Below are positions 35,464 to 46,364 of a DNA stretch of 64,000 nt, piece by piece. The position numbers and the translations under genes were made by a program. Every line of letters starts with the position of its first letter. The stretch's first letter is position 1. The stretch comes from Deltaproteobacteria bacterium HGW-Deltaproteobacteria-2 (GTDB taxonomy: Bacteria > Desulfobacterota > Syntrophia > Syntrophales > Smithellaceae): contig PHBC01000001.1 of the NCBI GenBank assembly GCA_002840505.1, positions 375,901-439,900 of the forward strand, in the 5' to 3' direction. The notes under the pieces are model-generated. The model was given only the letters and a program-made list of their open reading frames with translations. It was not told the origin of the DNA and did not search any database.

Positions 35464-36642
35464 TTATCTTCTTTCCATAAGCCCTATGACTTCAATATGC
35501 TCCGTTTGCGGAAACATATCCACAGGTAACAGACTCCGTAAATAATAACCACTTTCATTTAAATATTTAACATCCCGCGCCTGCGTAGCCGGATTGCAGG
35601 AAACATAAATGATCTTAAGCGATTGCAAATCTACAATTGTTTTCAACAACTCTTTTTCACAACCACTCCGGGGAGGGTCAAGGATAATCAAATTAATTTT
35701 ATCTTCTGGCGGTAAAATGTTCTTTCGTAATACGTCTTCGACATCTCCGCAAATAAATTTTACGTTTTTTACACCGGCGCTTTCAGCGTTTATTTGCGCA
35801 TATTTTACTGATTTTTCATTTATTTCAATCCCTATAACATTTTTAGCATAGGACGAAAGAAAAATAGAAAATAGTCCGCTACCGCAATAGGCATCAACTA
35901 AGGTATTTATTTCACTATTTGCGACCAGTCGGCAAACCTCATCCACCAATTGATCCGTTAAATATAAATTGGCCTGAAAAAATCCATCGCATGGCACCAG
36001 AAAATTTTCCCCTTTTACGACCCTGAAAATTGATTCTTTTTTGCCCGGTTGCTTGATAGGAAAATCTGACCAAATTGTTAGCTGCTCGTCCTTAATACTT
36101 TCTAATTTTTCATTTTCTCGCAGAACACGCATTTTTTTATTAATTGTCTCTTCCATAATTTCACAATGTACGATGTCTACAAGATTGCCGCCGGAAACAT
36201 CCAAAAAACCAATTTGCCGGCTACTTAACACGTTTTGGGCATGATACTGGGCTTTCCCCCGATAATGATAAACCTTTGGCGAAGCTATTGGCTCTAAAAC
36301 AGGCGGAGATACAATTTTACCGATTTTCCAAAAAGCCTCCTGTACCTGCTTTTTTTTGATCTGCAACTGATGTTCATAATTTACGTGCTGGTAGCAACAA
36401 CCACCGCATTTTTCATAATAGCGGCATAAAGGCTTTGCCCTGAATGGAGATGGTTTGATCACTTTTAATATCCTGCCGCGGAGAAATTTCTTTTTCAGCT
36501 GAGTAATTTCAATTTCCAGTTCATCGCCGGGAGCTGAAAAGGGAACAAAAGCCACAAAATTATCAATACGACCTACCCCCGCCCCGCCGAAAGCAACTGA
36601 CTCAATTTTGATTATCGCACGATCTTTTATCTGCAAAATCAC
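35464..36642 (-). CDS. rlmD: 23S rRNA (uracil-5-)-methyltransferase RlmD-like (TrmA/RumA family)
   Basis: 392 residues. An N-terminal TRAM RNA-binding domain (residues 5-60) is followed by Fe-S cluster cysteines Cys73, Cys79, Cys82 (CRYYEKCGGC), the SAM-binding DAYCGSGLFSIFLS, DPPRSGCEKELL and the catalytic VSCNPATQARDVKYL. The enzyme makes 5-methyluridine in 23S rRNA; whether the target is U1939 or U747 cannot be set from sequence. AAAGGAGG lies 5 nt before the ATG. Confidence 0.88.
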   Translation of the reverse strand: MILQIKDRAIIKIESVAFGGAGVGRIDNFVAFVPFSAPGDELEIEITQLKKKFLRGRILKVIKPSPFRAKPLCRYYEKCGGCCYQHVNYEHQLQIKKKQVQEAFWKIGKIVSPPVLEPIASPKVYHYRGKAQYHAQNVLSSRQIGFLDVSGGNLVDIVHCEIMEETINKKMRVLRENEKLESIKDEQLTIWSDFPIKQPGKKESIFRVVKGENFLVPCDGFFQANLYLTDQLVDEVCRLVANSEINTLVDAYCGSGLFSIFLSSYAKNVIGIEINEKSVKYAQINAESAGVKNVKFICGDVEDVLRKNILPPEDKINLIILDPPRSGCEKELLKTIVDLQSLKIIYVSCNPATQARDVKYLNESGYYLRSLLPVDMFPQTEHIEVIGLMERR

Positions 36643-36767
36643 CCTCCTTTATGTAGATACCATATTGATAAAGTAACCGTCAACTTCAGGCAGTATTTTT
36701 CTTTACAACTCGGGCTAATCTTGTTAATTAGTTTCTCTTTAAAATGTTTTTTTTACGAGGCCGTTAA

Positions 36768-37604
36768 ATGTCAGAAAGAAAATCAATACTTTGTCCCAAT
36801 TGCCGCAAATTAATCAGTATGGACGAACCTTCCTGTCCCTACTGCGGACTTACGCGTCCCGGTTTACACAATACTGCCGGAGCTATTCGAAAAATATTTT
36901 TCGGCACCAATCCGGTCATGGCAATTATTTATATTAATATCGCTTATTATTTTCTGTCACTGATTTTTGGAGGAATTTCGAACGACGGTTCCTTCAACTT
37001 TCTTTCACCGTCAAATCAGAGTCTTTTTTTACTGGGAGCAAGCGGCACCTATCCTGTCATCGTAGAACATCGCTTTTGGACCTTAATTTCCGCTTCGTTC
37101 CTACACGGTGGACTTATGCATATTCTCTTCAACATGATGGCGCTATATCAATTGGGCCCTTTTGTTTTGCAGGAATTCGGCTTCCATCGTTTTATTAATC
37201 TATATATTATTACCGGAGCTTGTGGTTTCGCGGCTTCCGTTATATTCGGCGTTCCTTTTACCATCGGAGCTTCCGCCAGCGTCTGCGGATTAATCGGAGC
37301 TATTATATACTATGGCAAAAGCCGCGGCGGCTCTTACGGAGAAGCCATATATAAACAGGCCATGGGCTGGGTCATAGGGCTAATATTCTTCGGATTAATA
37401 TTTCCCGGTATAAATAATTGGGCGCATGGTGGCGGGCTGTTATCAGGAATCGCTTTGTCCTTTTTGATGGGTTACAACGATAATAAACCGGAAAGCGCAT
37501 GGAGCAAACTTTTGGCTTTTGCCTGCATATTACTTACGGCGGCAATTTTAATCTGGGCGGTCATCTCTTCGCTACTTCCCGGCTCAGGAATCGTAACGCT
37601 ATAA
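36768..37604 (+). CDS. Rhomboid-family protein with N-terminal zinc ribbon
   Basis: 278 residues. A zinc ribbon (CPNC...CPYC; Cys9/12/23/26) precedes a six-TM rhomboid domain. The HGGLMHILFNM motif (H113, H118, N122), the nucleophile loop GASAS (Ser169) and the base His220 (NWAHGGG) are present. Rhomboids cleave membrane proteins within the bilayer. The usual GxSG is GASA here. Zinc-ribbon rhomboids are known in bacteria but their substrates are not. The M16 peptidase gene follows 36 bp downstream. Confidence 0.85.
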   Translation: MSERKSILCPNCRKLISMDEPSCPYCGLTRPGLHNTAGAIRKIFFGTNPVMAIIYINIAYYFLSLIFGGISNDGSFNFLSPSNQSLFLLGASGTYPVIVEHRFWTLISASFLHGGLMHILFNMMALYQLGPFVLQEFGFHRFINLYIITGACGFAASVIFGVPFTIGASASVCGLIGAIIYYGKSRGGSYGEAIYKQAMGWVIGLIFFGLIFPGINNWAHGGGLLSGIALSFLMGYNDNKPESAWSKLLAFACILLTAAILIWAVISSLLPGSGIVTL

Positions 37605-37639
37605 AATTACATAAGAGTATAAGAGGAGCATTTTTTAGA

Positions 37640-40621
37640 ATGTCCGATCAATCAAAGTCACCACAACCGACGTTGCAAGACGGTGATGAACTACATGGAT
37701 TCAAAGTTTTGCGCGTGGAAGCATTTCCCGCAATACGAGTTACCGCATACGAAATCGAACACAAAAAGACCGGCGCCAAGGTTCTGCACCTGCACTCATT
37801 CGATCGTGAAAATTTATACGCGATTGGTTTTCGCACTCCGCCGGCTGATTCGACGGGACTGCCGCACATTCTGGAACATTCCGTTCTGGCGGGCTCCGAG
37901 AAGTATCCGCTGAAAGACGTTTTTAAAGAGTTGATGCGTTCGACGCTGCAAACTTTTATCAACGCTTTCACCTACCCTGATAAAACAGTTTATCCGGTAG
38001 CCAGTCAAATAAAAACTGATTATTTCAATCTGGCCCGTGTTTACACCGATTTGGTACTGCATCCGCGGCTGCTTAAGGAAACTTTCTTTCAAGAAGGTCA
38101 TCACCTCGAACTTTCCGTGCCGGATGATTTAGAAAGCGATCTGGTTATTTCCGGCATAGTTTACAACGAAATGAAAGGCGCATACTCATCTCCTGATTCG
38201 CTGATGTATAAAGTTATCCAGGAAAATATCTATCCCGATAGCGTTTACGCTTTTGATTCCGGCGGTGATCCCGACGTGATTCCCACGCTCACTTATGAAC
38301 AGTTTTGTGAATTTCATCGCACTTATTATTCGCCAACCAATGCACGGTTTTTAATTTACGGTGATATTACCACCTCCGAGCATCTTGCATTTCTTTCCGA
38401 AATGCTCTCTGGTTTTGATCGCGTGGAAATAGATTCTTCCATCAAAAGTCAGAAACGTTTGACGGCACCCCGCACTATCCGGAGCTTCTACCCCACAGGA
38501 AAAGATGAACCCCTCGAACATAAAACGATGGTAAATATCGCCTGGATGATGTCCGATAACACCGACCATGAAACTTCGCTTATTCTGGAAATAATCTCCG
38601 CCCTTCTTGTGGGCAGCGCGGCCAGTCCTTTGCGCAAAGCCTTAATTGATTCCGGCTTGGGTGAAGACCTCACACCGATAAGCGGTATTGAAGCTGATTT
38701 GAAGCACTTAATGTTTTGCGCCGGTTTGAGGAACACGCAAAGTGCGGATGCGCAAAAGATTGAGCAGCTGATTTTTGATACAATAAAAAATGTTGTAGAC
38801 AATGGTTTTGATAAGGAACTGATAGAAGGTGTCCTGCATCAAGTCGAATTTCATGGCAAAGAAATAGTTCGCGGCTCTTATCCTTACGGCATTGCGTTGA
38901 TGGGCGGCATCTTTCAAACATGGCTCTATGACGGAGATCCTTTAATCGGATTGGACTTCCCCCGGATAATTGAGAATATCCGCCAACTTTGGGCGGCAGA
39001 TCCTCAAATATTCCAAAAAATGACCAAGCTTTGGTTTTTGGATAATCCTCATCGCATCCTGGCGATTATGGAACCGGATTCCGATTTCAACGAAAAAAAA
39101 GAAAAAGCCCTTCAGGATAAGATGGCCGAACTGAAATCATCGCTGACAAAAAGTGATTTGGCGCAAATAAACACTCAGGCGGCCCAGTTAAAGAAATTTC
39201 AAGCGGAGCCGGATTCGCCGGAAAACGCGGCTACAATACCAAAATTAAAGCTCGATGATATTCAGCAATCAATAGAAATCATTCCCTCGCAAAATTCTCT
39301 AATCGGAGGAGTACCCGCTCTGGAACATGATCTCTTTACCAACGGCATCGCTTATGTTGATTTGGCCTTTGATATAGCGCATGTGCCGGAAGAGCTTCAG
39401 CCTTATCTTCCACTTATGGGTAAAATCATTACCGGAATGGGCGCTGCCGGTTTTACTTATGAGGAGATGGCCAAACGCATCGCCCTCACGATGGGCGGTT
39501 TTGGCTATGATCTGGCCACGGGCTTTTCCGCGGATGCCAGTACAAACTGGCAAAAAATGGTTTTCTCCTTTAGCGCGCTTTACCGCAATCTACCGGAAGC
39601 AATAAATATTGTGATCGATACTATTTGCGCCGGAGATTTGAGCGCTTATGCGCGGATGCGGGATTTGATCTCAGAGAGAAAAAATAATCTGCAATCGGCT
39701 ATTGTACCTTCAGGACACATTTTTGCTAAAATGGCGGCAGGCGCCGCGCTTAGCCTTCCCGCTTATCGGGATGAACAATGGCATGGCCGCACGCAACTGA
39801 AATTCGTGCAAAACCAGGCCAATAATTTCGAATCGACCAAACAAGATTTGCGCGAAAAACTGGAAGCATTACGAAAAATTTTATTTAACAAGGAAAACCT
39901 GATCATCAATGTAACTGCCGAAACTAACGGACTGAAGATCGTAGAAGAAAATATTGTACGACTTCTGGATAAAATTCCGAAAGCAGCGCCGATGCAAACA
40001 ACAACAAAACCAAGTTTGCCTCCCGTGTTTGCCGGCATTTCCATACCCGCGCAGGTATCTTATGTCGCCTATGTTTTGCAGGCTCCTGCTTATATTGACC
40101 CGGCTTCCGCCCTGTTGATGATTTCTGCTAAAGAACTATCCAACAGTTATCTTTACAAACATATTCGTGTGCAGGGTGGAGCTTATGGCGGAATGTCTTC
40201 TTTTGATTCAACGCTGGGCTTGTTTTCTTTTCTTTCTTATCGCGACCCGCATATTGTGGAAACACTGCAAGTATTCAAAGACGCGCAAGCATTCTATTCT
40301 CAAAATGAAATTTCATTAGAAGAAATGGAAAAGGCAATCATCAGTACAATTGGTATGCTGGATAGACCATTAGATCCGGCAGGTCGCGGTCATGCCGCTT
40401 TAATACGCAGTTTTGCCGGAATTAACGACGATATGCGCCAGAAATTCAGAACCGATATTTTGTCCGCTACTCCGGGGAAGTTAAAAGATACTTTGGTTGA
40501 TTATTTTTCCCGGACTGCAAAATCAGCGGCGGTAGCCGTGTATTCCGCTCCGGAGAAATTAAATGATGCCAACACAAGGATGGAAGAAAAACTTCGTATT
40601 GAAAATATTTTTGAAACTTAA
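37640..40621 (+). CDS. Presequence-protease-type M16C metallopeptidase
   Basis: 993 residues from ATG 37640 (AGAGGAG 12 nt upstream); an open frame extends to 37499 inside the rhomboid gene and is not used. The inverted zinc motif HxxEH is HILEH (His76, Glu79, His80), followed by a second conserved acidic segment in the first M16 half. The C-terminal region has the paired M16C domain (RVQGGAYGGMSSFDSTLGLFSFLSYRDP). These enzymes form a closed chamber and degrade unfolded peptides and signal fragments. No signal peptide is seen, so it is cytoplasmic by prediction. Confidence 0.9.
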   Translation: MSDQSKSPQPTLQDGDELHGFKVLRVEAFPAIRVTAYEIEHKKTGAKVLHLHSFDRENLYAIGFRTPPADSTGLPHILEHSVLAGSEKYPLKDVFKELMRSTLQTFINAFTYPDKTVYPVASQIKTDYFNLARVYTDLVLHPRLLKETFFQEGHHLELSVPDDLESDLVISGIVYNEMKGAYSSPDSLMYKVIQENIYPDSVYAFDSGGDPDVIPTLTYEQFCEFHRTYYSPTNARFLIYGDITTSEHLAFLSEMLSGFDRVEIDSSIKSQKRLTAPRTIRSFYPTGKDEPLEHKTMVNIAWMMSDNTDHETSLILEIISALLVGSAASPLRKALIDSGLGEDLTPISGIEADLKHLMFCAGLRNTQSADAQKIEQLIFDTIKNVVDNGFDKELIEGVLHQVEFHGKEIVRGSYPYGIALMGGIFQTWLYDGDPLIGLDFPRIIENIRQLWAADPQIFQKMTKLWFLDNPHRILAIMEPDSDFNEKKEKALQDKMAELKSSLTKSDLAQINTQAAQLKKFQAEPDSPENAATIPKLKLDDIQQSIEIIPSQNSLIGGVPALEHDLFTNGIAYVDLAFDIAHVPEELQPYLPLMGKIITGMGAAGFTYEEMAKRIALTMGGFGYDLATGFSADASTNWQKMVFSFSALYRNLPEAINIVIDTICAGDLSAYARMRDLISERKNNLQSAIVPSGHIFAKMAAGAALSLPAYRDEQWHGRTQLKFVQNQANNFESTKQDLREKLEALRKILFNKENLIINVTAETNGLKIVEENIVRLLDKIPKAAPMQTTTKPSLPPVFAGISIPAQVSYVAYVLQAPAYIDPASALLMISAKELSNSYLYKHIRVQGGAYGGMSSFDSTLGLFSFLSYRDPHIVETLQVFKDAQAFYSQNEISLEEMEKAIISTIGMLDRPLDPAGRGHAALIRSFAGINDDMRQKFRTDILSATPGKLKDTLVDYFSRTAKSAAVAVYSAPEKLNDANTRMEEKLRIENIFET

Positions 40622-40651
40622 ATCAGGTGAAACCTTTTCGCTTTCATTGAG

Positions 40652-40685
40652 ATAAAGCCCTGCCCCCGTGGGAGCAGGGCTTTAT
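40652..40685. terminator. Bidirectional terminator
   Basis: ATAAAGCCCTGC and GCAGGGCTTTAT form a perfect 12-bp stem with a 10-nt loop, between the M16 gene and the convergent lipoprotein gene. Confidence 0.8.
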
Positions 40686-40700
40686 ACCTGTCTGGTTTTT

Positions 40701-42266
40701 CTAATGCGTTATTACATTAAGTGAATAGACGTCAGTGTCGGTCGTCTGTGTGCCAACCAGGAACTTTCCATCGTACGACAACTGCCCATGAAAAGTAGTC
40801 TGATATAAAGCGGACCCGGCTAAGGTTGCAGTGCCTGACGAACCAATCGAGATAGTTTCGGTTCCGGAGGGACCACTACCCGAACCACTGGTCACATAGT
40901 CGGGGTTAAATGTCATTACGCCACCGCTGGTAATGGACATGGATTGATGTGACCAGAAATCATCAGCGCCGGTGGCGAGCGTATGAATAAACGACGTTCC
41001 GGCTATTTGACTGGTAGAGCTGGACTGCCCGTCGGTAATCTGGATGATCATCATATGATATTCAGTTCCTCCCGATTCTGTGATTGTCCCCACAATCGTC
41101 TTCTTATCGGCCGATAGGAATCCCTCGAAAGAATCATCCATGCCACTCATCTCGACAATCCCACTGCCATTCACTGACATTGTCGCTCCGACAGCTCCCG
41201 GCGTTTCCGTGCCGGACGGGTCGGTCTGACTGCTTAAGGTTACTGCACCGGTACCGTCTGTGCTTCCCGCCCCATACTGCCACTTGTTACTTGAGCCTAC
41301 ATTAAGTTGATGGAAAACGAAATTCTTGCTCTGTACGTCGGCGTTCGCATACGAAGTCCCTGAAACCACTTTCTGAATGACAAACAATTGGTTACCGACG
41401 CTGCCCGGTCCCGTTCCGGCAATGAAGTTCTTGTTCGATGTCATAGTATAATGAGAATCGGTTGGAATGGCGTTGTCAGTTTCGGATATCTCGCCGGTTG
41501 TTTCATCAATCTCCCACACTATCGGGCCTGTTGGACCGGCTGAGCCTCCTTCAGAATCAAGGATACTGACAAAGGTTAGTGTCCCCGCGGAATTGACAGT
41601 TACGGTGCCACGCATCCATCCGCCGCCTGTATTCAGCATTTGCACGTTCCATGTTCCCTCAAGATCGGCCTGCGTAAAATTAGCTGCTGCTGACGCGAAA
41701 TCATTTCCCGTAGAATCGGAGCCGCTCAATGTTAGATCAAGATAATCAGGCGTGAATGCGTAGCCCGAATGGTATGGCGTCACGGTATAGTCGCCGTCAG
41801 GAAGATTGGGGAAACTGTAGGTTCCGTTTGTGCCTGTGGTAACCGATCCTGTTCCGTCACCGCTCAGTGTGATTGTTGCACCCGACACCCCAACGCCGGT
41901 TACCGTACCGGAAAGGGCGTGACCGGTACCGGCTGTTGCCACAAAGTCGACGCCAGCCATGTTTGATCCGTTGACAACGACTACCGCACTGGTCGGTTCA
42001 AACGTATAACCCGCCAGGACGGGTGTCACAGTATAGGTTCCGTTCGCCCGGCCCGTAAAGCTGTAAGCTCCGCTTGTAGTAGTAGTAGCGGTTGCCGCAC
42101 CAGTTAGATTAATCACTACATTGGCCGCACCGGTTACCGTGCCTGCAATGCTGTAGGTAGTAGCAGGTGGCGCATCGTCTTTGCTACTGCAACCAACAGT
42201 AACCATCAGCAACATCAGCATGAAAAAATACAACAAAACATGAGTAGAAACTCTTCCTCTGTTCAT
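40701..42266 (-). CDS. Secreted lipoprotein with beta-sandwich repeats
   Basis: 521 residues. Signal peptide with lipobox VTVGC (Cys26). Two carboxypeptidase-regulatory-like/Ig-like repeats of about 75 residues (YSIAGTVTGA..TTSGAYSFTGRANGTYTVTPVLAGYTFEPTS and LSGTVTGVGVSGATITLSGDG..GTYSFPNLPDGDYTVTPYHSGYAFTPD) are followed by a longer Gly/Ser/Thr-rich beta domain with internal repeats (FVHQ/FIHT...DD..W, GTIT, MMIIQITDG). It is likely surface or periplasmic-face anchored; the ligand is unknown. It is alone between two terminators. Confidence 0.72.
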   Translation of the reverse strand: MNRGRVSTHVLLYFFMLMLLMVTVGCSSKDDAPPATTYSIAGTVTGAANVVINLTGAATATTTTSGAYSFTGRANGTYTVTPVLAGYTFEPTSAVVVVNGSNMAGVDFVATAGTGHALSGTVTGVGVSGATITLSGDGTGSVTTGTNGTYSFPNLPDGDYTVTPYHSGYAFTPDYLDLTLSGSDSTGNDFASAAANFTQADLEGTWNVQMLNTGGGWMRGTVTVNSAGTLTFVSILDSEGGSAGPTGPIVWEIDETTGEISETDNAIPTDSHYTMTSNKNFIAGTGPGSVGNQLFVIQKVVSGTSYANADVQSKNFVFHQLNVGSSNKWQYGAGSTDGTGAVTLSSQTDPSGTETPGAVGATMSVNGSGIVEMSGMDDSFEGFLSADKKTIVGTITESGGTEYHMMIIQITDGQSSSTSQIAGTSFIHTLATGADDFWSHQSMSITSGGVMTFNPDYVTSGSGSGPSGTETISIGSSGTATLAGSALYQTTFHGQLSYDGKFLVGTQTTDTDVYSLNVITH

Positions 42267-42412
42267 ACTTAATCCCCTTTAAAATGAATTTTTAATAATC
42301 GTATGTGTTTTAATGTAGGTTAACTCGTATAATTACCCGGTTTTTTAATTATACGCCAATATTTACGAACATCAAGAATTATTAACCGGAATTGCTAATT
42401 TCTCAATAAGAA

Positions 42413-42441
42413 ACGGCGGTTAGAAAAACTCTAACCGCCGT
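42413..42441 (-). terminator. Terminator downstream of the outer-membrane protein gene
   Basis: A perfect 12-bp stem, ACGGCGGTTAGA and TCTAACCGCCGT, with a 5-nt loop. It lies about 115 bp beyond the outer-membrane protein stop, after a repeat copy. Confidence 0.6.
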
Positions 42442-42502
42442 AAACATTAAACTCATCTGAACAAATAGTCAGCGAGTGTCAATCCCACTCCACTCCGCTT
42501 CG

Positions 42503-42560
42503 GGGATAATTCGACTTACACTTCAGACTTCACTTCAGTCGTCTTCAGTGAGTCTCATTA
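42503..42560 (-). repeat. Dispersed repeat TAATGAGACTC...GTCGAATTATCCC, copy 2
   Basis: On the minus strand it starts TAATGAGACTC at 42560, so its first three bases are the TAA stop codon of the outer-membrane protein, and ends GTCGAATTATCCC at 42503. Confidence 0.7.
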
Positions 42561-43256
42561 AAACGTAAAGGTCAAACCTGCTGTAAAGATGCTTGCCCTG
42601 TAGTCAGCATCGATGTACATCCCATCGCTATATCTGTCACCAATAGTCGGCTTGGTTGCGAAGTATTTGTATCCAATACCCACGCTCAGATTTGGAGTTA
42701 CGTCAAAATCCACACCGGCCAGAAACTGCCAGCAGAAAGCACCGCCTGATTCACTGGGCCAGATTTCTATACCCGATCCTCCGACTTGTCTTTCGGTTAT
42801 GTCTCCAAAACTGGAATACGCATAACCCAGGCCAAATCCGGCATAAGGATGAATTGGCCCTTGCGGATAACGCGCCTTGAGGTTAAAGAGGACGGCATGT
42901 ATGGTCATGGTCCCATCTAACGTAGCAGGAATACCACCGTGATCCGGTGAAGCAATCACTTTACTGTTATCTATATTATTATTAATATAATTGTATTCCA
43001 TTTCCATAGCCATAATTCCTCTGGTAAAGGAAGTGTTCCAGCCGGATTTGACCCCAATAATATAACCATTGTTTAAAGTCATATCAAAATAGCTGTATCC
43101 ATCATCCGGGTCCGAAATGGTCATCTTCTGTGGAATAACATACCCGCCGGAAATGCCGACATAAACACCCATATTTTCAGCTGCAAAAACAGATCCAACT
43201 GACAAAAACATAATCACCATGGCGACTGCCATAAAACTCAAAAATCTTTTTTTCAT
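42558..43256 (-). CDS. Outer-membrane beta-barrel protein (porin/OmpW-like)
   Basis: 232 residues. Signal peptide MKKRFLSF...SVFA (cleavage after residue 25) is followed by alternating beta strands (GVYVGISGGYVIPQ, GYIIGVKSGW, AVLFNLKARYPQGPIHPYAGFGLGYAYSSFG, NLSVGIGYKYFATK) and ends in TFTF, the C-terminal aromatic signature for insertion into the outer membrane. About eight strands are predicted. It shares its signal peptide and promoter region with the gene at 43512-44078, although the mature parts differ. Confidence 0.8.
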   Translation of the reverse strand: MKKRFLSFMAVAMVIMFLSVGSVFAAENMGVYVGISGGYVIPQKMTISDPDDGYSYFDMTLNNGYIIGVKSGWNTSFTRGIMAMEMEYNYINNNIDNSKVIASPDHGGIPATLDGTMTIHAVLFNLKARYPQGPIHPYAGFGLGYAYSSFGDITERQVGGSGIEIWPSESGGAFCWQFLAGVDFDVTPNLSVGIGYKYFATKPTIGDRYSDGMYIDADYRASIFTAGLTFTF

Positions 43257-43364
43257 GCTAACCTCCTCTTCATTTCCTTAGTTATTTTGAATTTTTAAAA
43301 ATTCAAACTTTGTATTTCACAAAAATAACACACGTACGACATTAAACATTTTACGTTTCATAAT

Positions 43365-43393
43365 AACGTAATGAACTTACATAGAAATGTCAA
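43365..43393 (-). promoter_or_regulatory. Putative promoter of outer-membrane protein 1
   Basis: On the minus strand TTGACA (43388-43393), 17 bp, TACGTT (43365-43370). The sequence after the -35 resembles that upstream of the second outer-membrane gene. Confidence 0.4.
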
Positions 43394-43445
43394 TAGAAGT
43401 TTCCATCTGCAAGATGAGACAACATGATTCTACATCAAAAATAAT

Positions 43446-43490
43446 TGTCCCCTGATTGCTCACTAAAGACAACCAGGGGACTCTCTTTTA
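43446..43490 (-). terminator. Terminator after outer-membrane protein 2
   Basis: GTCCCCTG(A)TTG pairs with CAACCAGGGGAC (one mismatch), with T-rich flanks on the minus strand. It lies about 20-65 bp past the stop at 43512. Confidence 0.6.
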
Positions 43491-43511
43491 TTTTTTACAA
43501 ATCAACAATTT

Positions 43512-44078
43512 TTAAAAATAGTAGTGAACTCCAAATGTGGCGTTTATGCCGTGGAGTTTGATGTCGACATTGTCATTATCGTATATAATTCCAGAATAAC
43601 CAACATCAAAATTGAACCCTACTTCAGGAAGCTGCGGGAAACTCCATTCTGCACCGATAAATACACCGGGGGTCCAGAAACCTTTGTTATCAATCATTTC
43701 ATTGCCGTAAGCAGTGGCATCTATCTGACCGTAGCCAATTTTAGCTCCGGCATAGAATTTACTGTAGCTTCTGACAATAATGGCGTACATTGCCTTGGCT
43801 TCAATAGTCCACAAATCGGCTTCTAACAGCTTAAAGTCATCTACTTTAACGTCCGCTTTACCATAAAATCCACTGCCTTCCAGACCGATACGATCGCCTA
43901 TCCAGCCGCGCACTGAGATACCGTTCAGAAAGCTACCGACAACCATTCCCTGATAACCGACACCAACTTTGTTGGAGATGAAATTCTTTGCCGCATCGTC
44001 CGCAGCAAAAACAGACCCGACGGACAAAAACATCATCACCATGGCGACTGCCACAAAACTCAAAAATCTTTTTTTCAT
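43512..44078 (-). CDS. Outer-membrane beta-barrel protein 2
   Basis: 188 residues. Signal peptide is nearly identical to that at 42558-43256 (MKKRFLSFVAVAMVMMFLSV then GSVFA). The mature protein has beta-strand periodicity (VGYQGMVVGSFLNGISVRGWIGDRIGLEGSGFYGKADV, GFWTPGVFIGAEWSFPQLPEVGFNFDVGYSG) and ends HYYF, with terminal Phe. Roughly eight strands are expected. AGGAGG lies upstream. Ligand and role are unknown. Confidence 0.78.
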   Translation of the reverse strand: MKKRFLSFVAVAMVMMFLSVGSVFAADDAAKNFISNKVGVGYQGMVVGSFLNGISVRGWIGDRIGLEGSGFYGKADVKVDDFKLLEADLWTIEAKAMYAIIVRSYSKFYAGAKIGYGQIDATAYGNEMIDNKGFWTPGVFIGAEWSFPQLPEVGFNFDVGYSGIIYDNDNVDIKLHGINATFGVHYYF

Positions 44079-44463
44079 AAAACCTCCTCTTCATTTCCTT
44101 GAATTATTTTTTGAATCTTAAACAACATTCAAAACTGGCATATTAAAAAAATGACATCTTGACGCTGCCACTTATTGACGGAGAAAATAATTCAATTATG
44201 TATAAATGTCAATATTTTTTTACATTTCAGTCAATCTATCTGCTTGATAATACAACATTTAATTTTTTTGTTTTCTTATTATTAAGAAATATTTTTTAGA
44301 TTAATTTGATTATATGTCTTCATTTAAATGGAAATAAAAAACAAGGTGATCGTGATTAACAATCCGTATAAGAGGTGGAAAAAATAAACAGCCGCTTATA
44401 AACAAAAAGCCGGCAAATAAATTGCCGGCTTTTTGTTTCAGGACCAGAGTCTTAAAAAATATC
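44079..44463. other. Gene-free region: leader, promoter and terminator
   Basis: Holds the leader and promoter of outer-membrane protein 2 (TTGACA at 44207-44212, TATTTT at 44184-44189, minus strand), A/T-rich DNA, and the ATP-synthase terminator at 44401-44437. Confidence 0.5.
44401..44437. terminator. Bidirectional terminator after atpC
   Basis: AACAAAAAGCCGGCAA and TTGCCGGCTTTTTGTT form a perfect 16-bp stem with a 5-nt loop, with A/T tracts on both sides. It ends the ATP synthase operon, 27 bp past the atpC stop. Confidence 0.9.
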
Positions 44464-44871
44464 TTATTGTTTTTCAGCGACACTTATACGCGCTATTGCC
44501 CTCGCCAGTGCACCGCGCATTATTTCGTATTCGGCATCTTCCTTGGTCATCTGACCTAAACGGCTTTCAGCGTTATCCTTTGCTTTTAAAGCCCTTTCTT
44601 TATCAATATGGTCGGATCTTTCGGCTGTTTCAACCAGAACTGTAACTTTATCAGAGGTAACTTCCGCATAACCGGTATTAACCGCGTAATACGTCTTTTT
44701 GCCTTCCTTAAGAAAATTCAACTCACCAATATCAACAGAACTTAAAAAAGCCTCATGCCCGCGCAATACACCAAATTCACCTTCCGTGCCCGGGATGGTC
44801 ACTTCCTCAATTTTGCCTGAAAAAACCATTTTTTCCGGCGATACAATTTCCAGCATTAATTCATCTGCCAT
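44464..44871 (-). CDS. atpC: ATP synthase F1 epsilon subunit
   Basis: 135 residues. The N-terminal beta domain ([35 protein letters not shown]) and C-terminal helical hairpin ([23 protein letters not shown]) are standard. The subunit couples rotation and inhibits ATP hydrolysis. It is the last gene of the operon, 20 bp after atpD. Confidence 0.96.
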   Translation of the reverse strand: MADELMLEIVSPEKMVFSGKIEEVTIPGTEGEFGVLRGHEAFLSSVDIGELNFLKEGKKTYYAVNTGYAEVTSDKVTVLVETAERSDHIDKERALKAKDNAESRLGQMTKEDAEYEIMRGALARAIARISVAEKQ

Positions 44872-44891
44872 TTACTTTCTCCAGCACTATA

Positions 44892-46331
<1,440 letters not shown>

Positions 46332-46364
46332 TTATTTTACATGCGGTAAAGCACCGCAGAAAAA

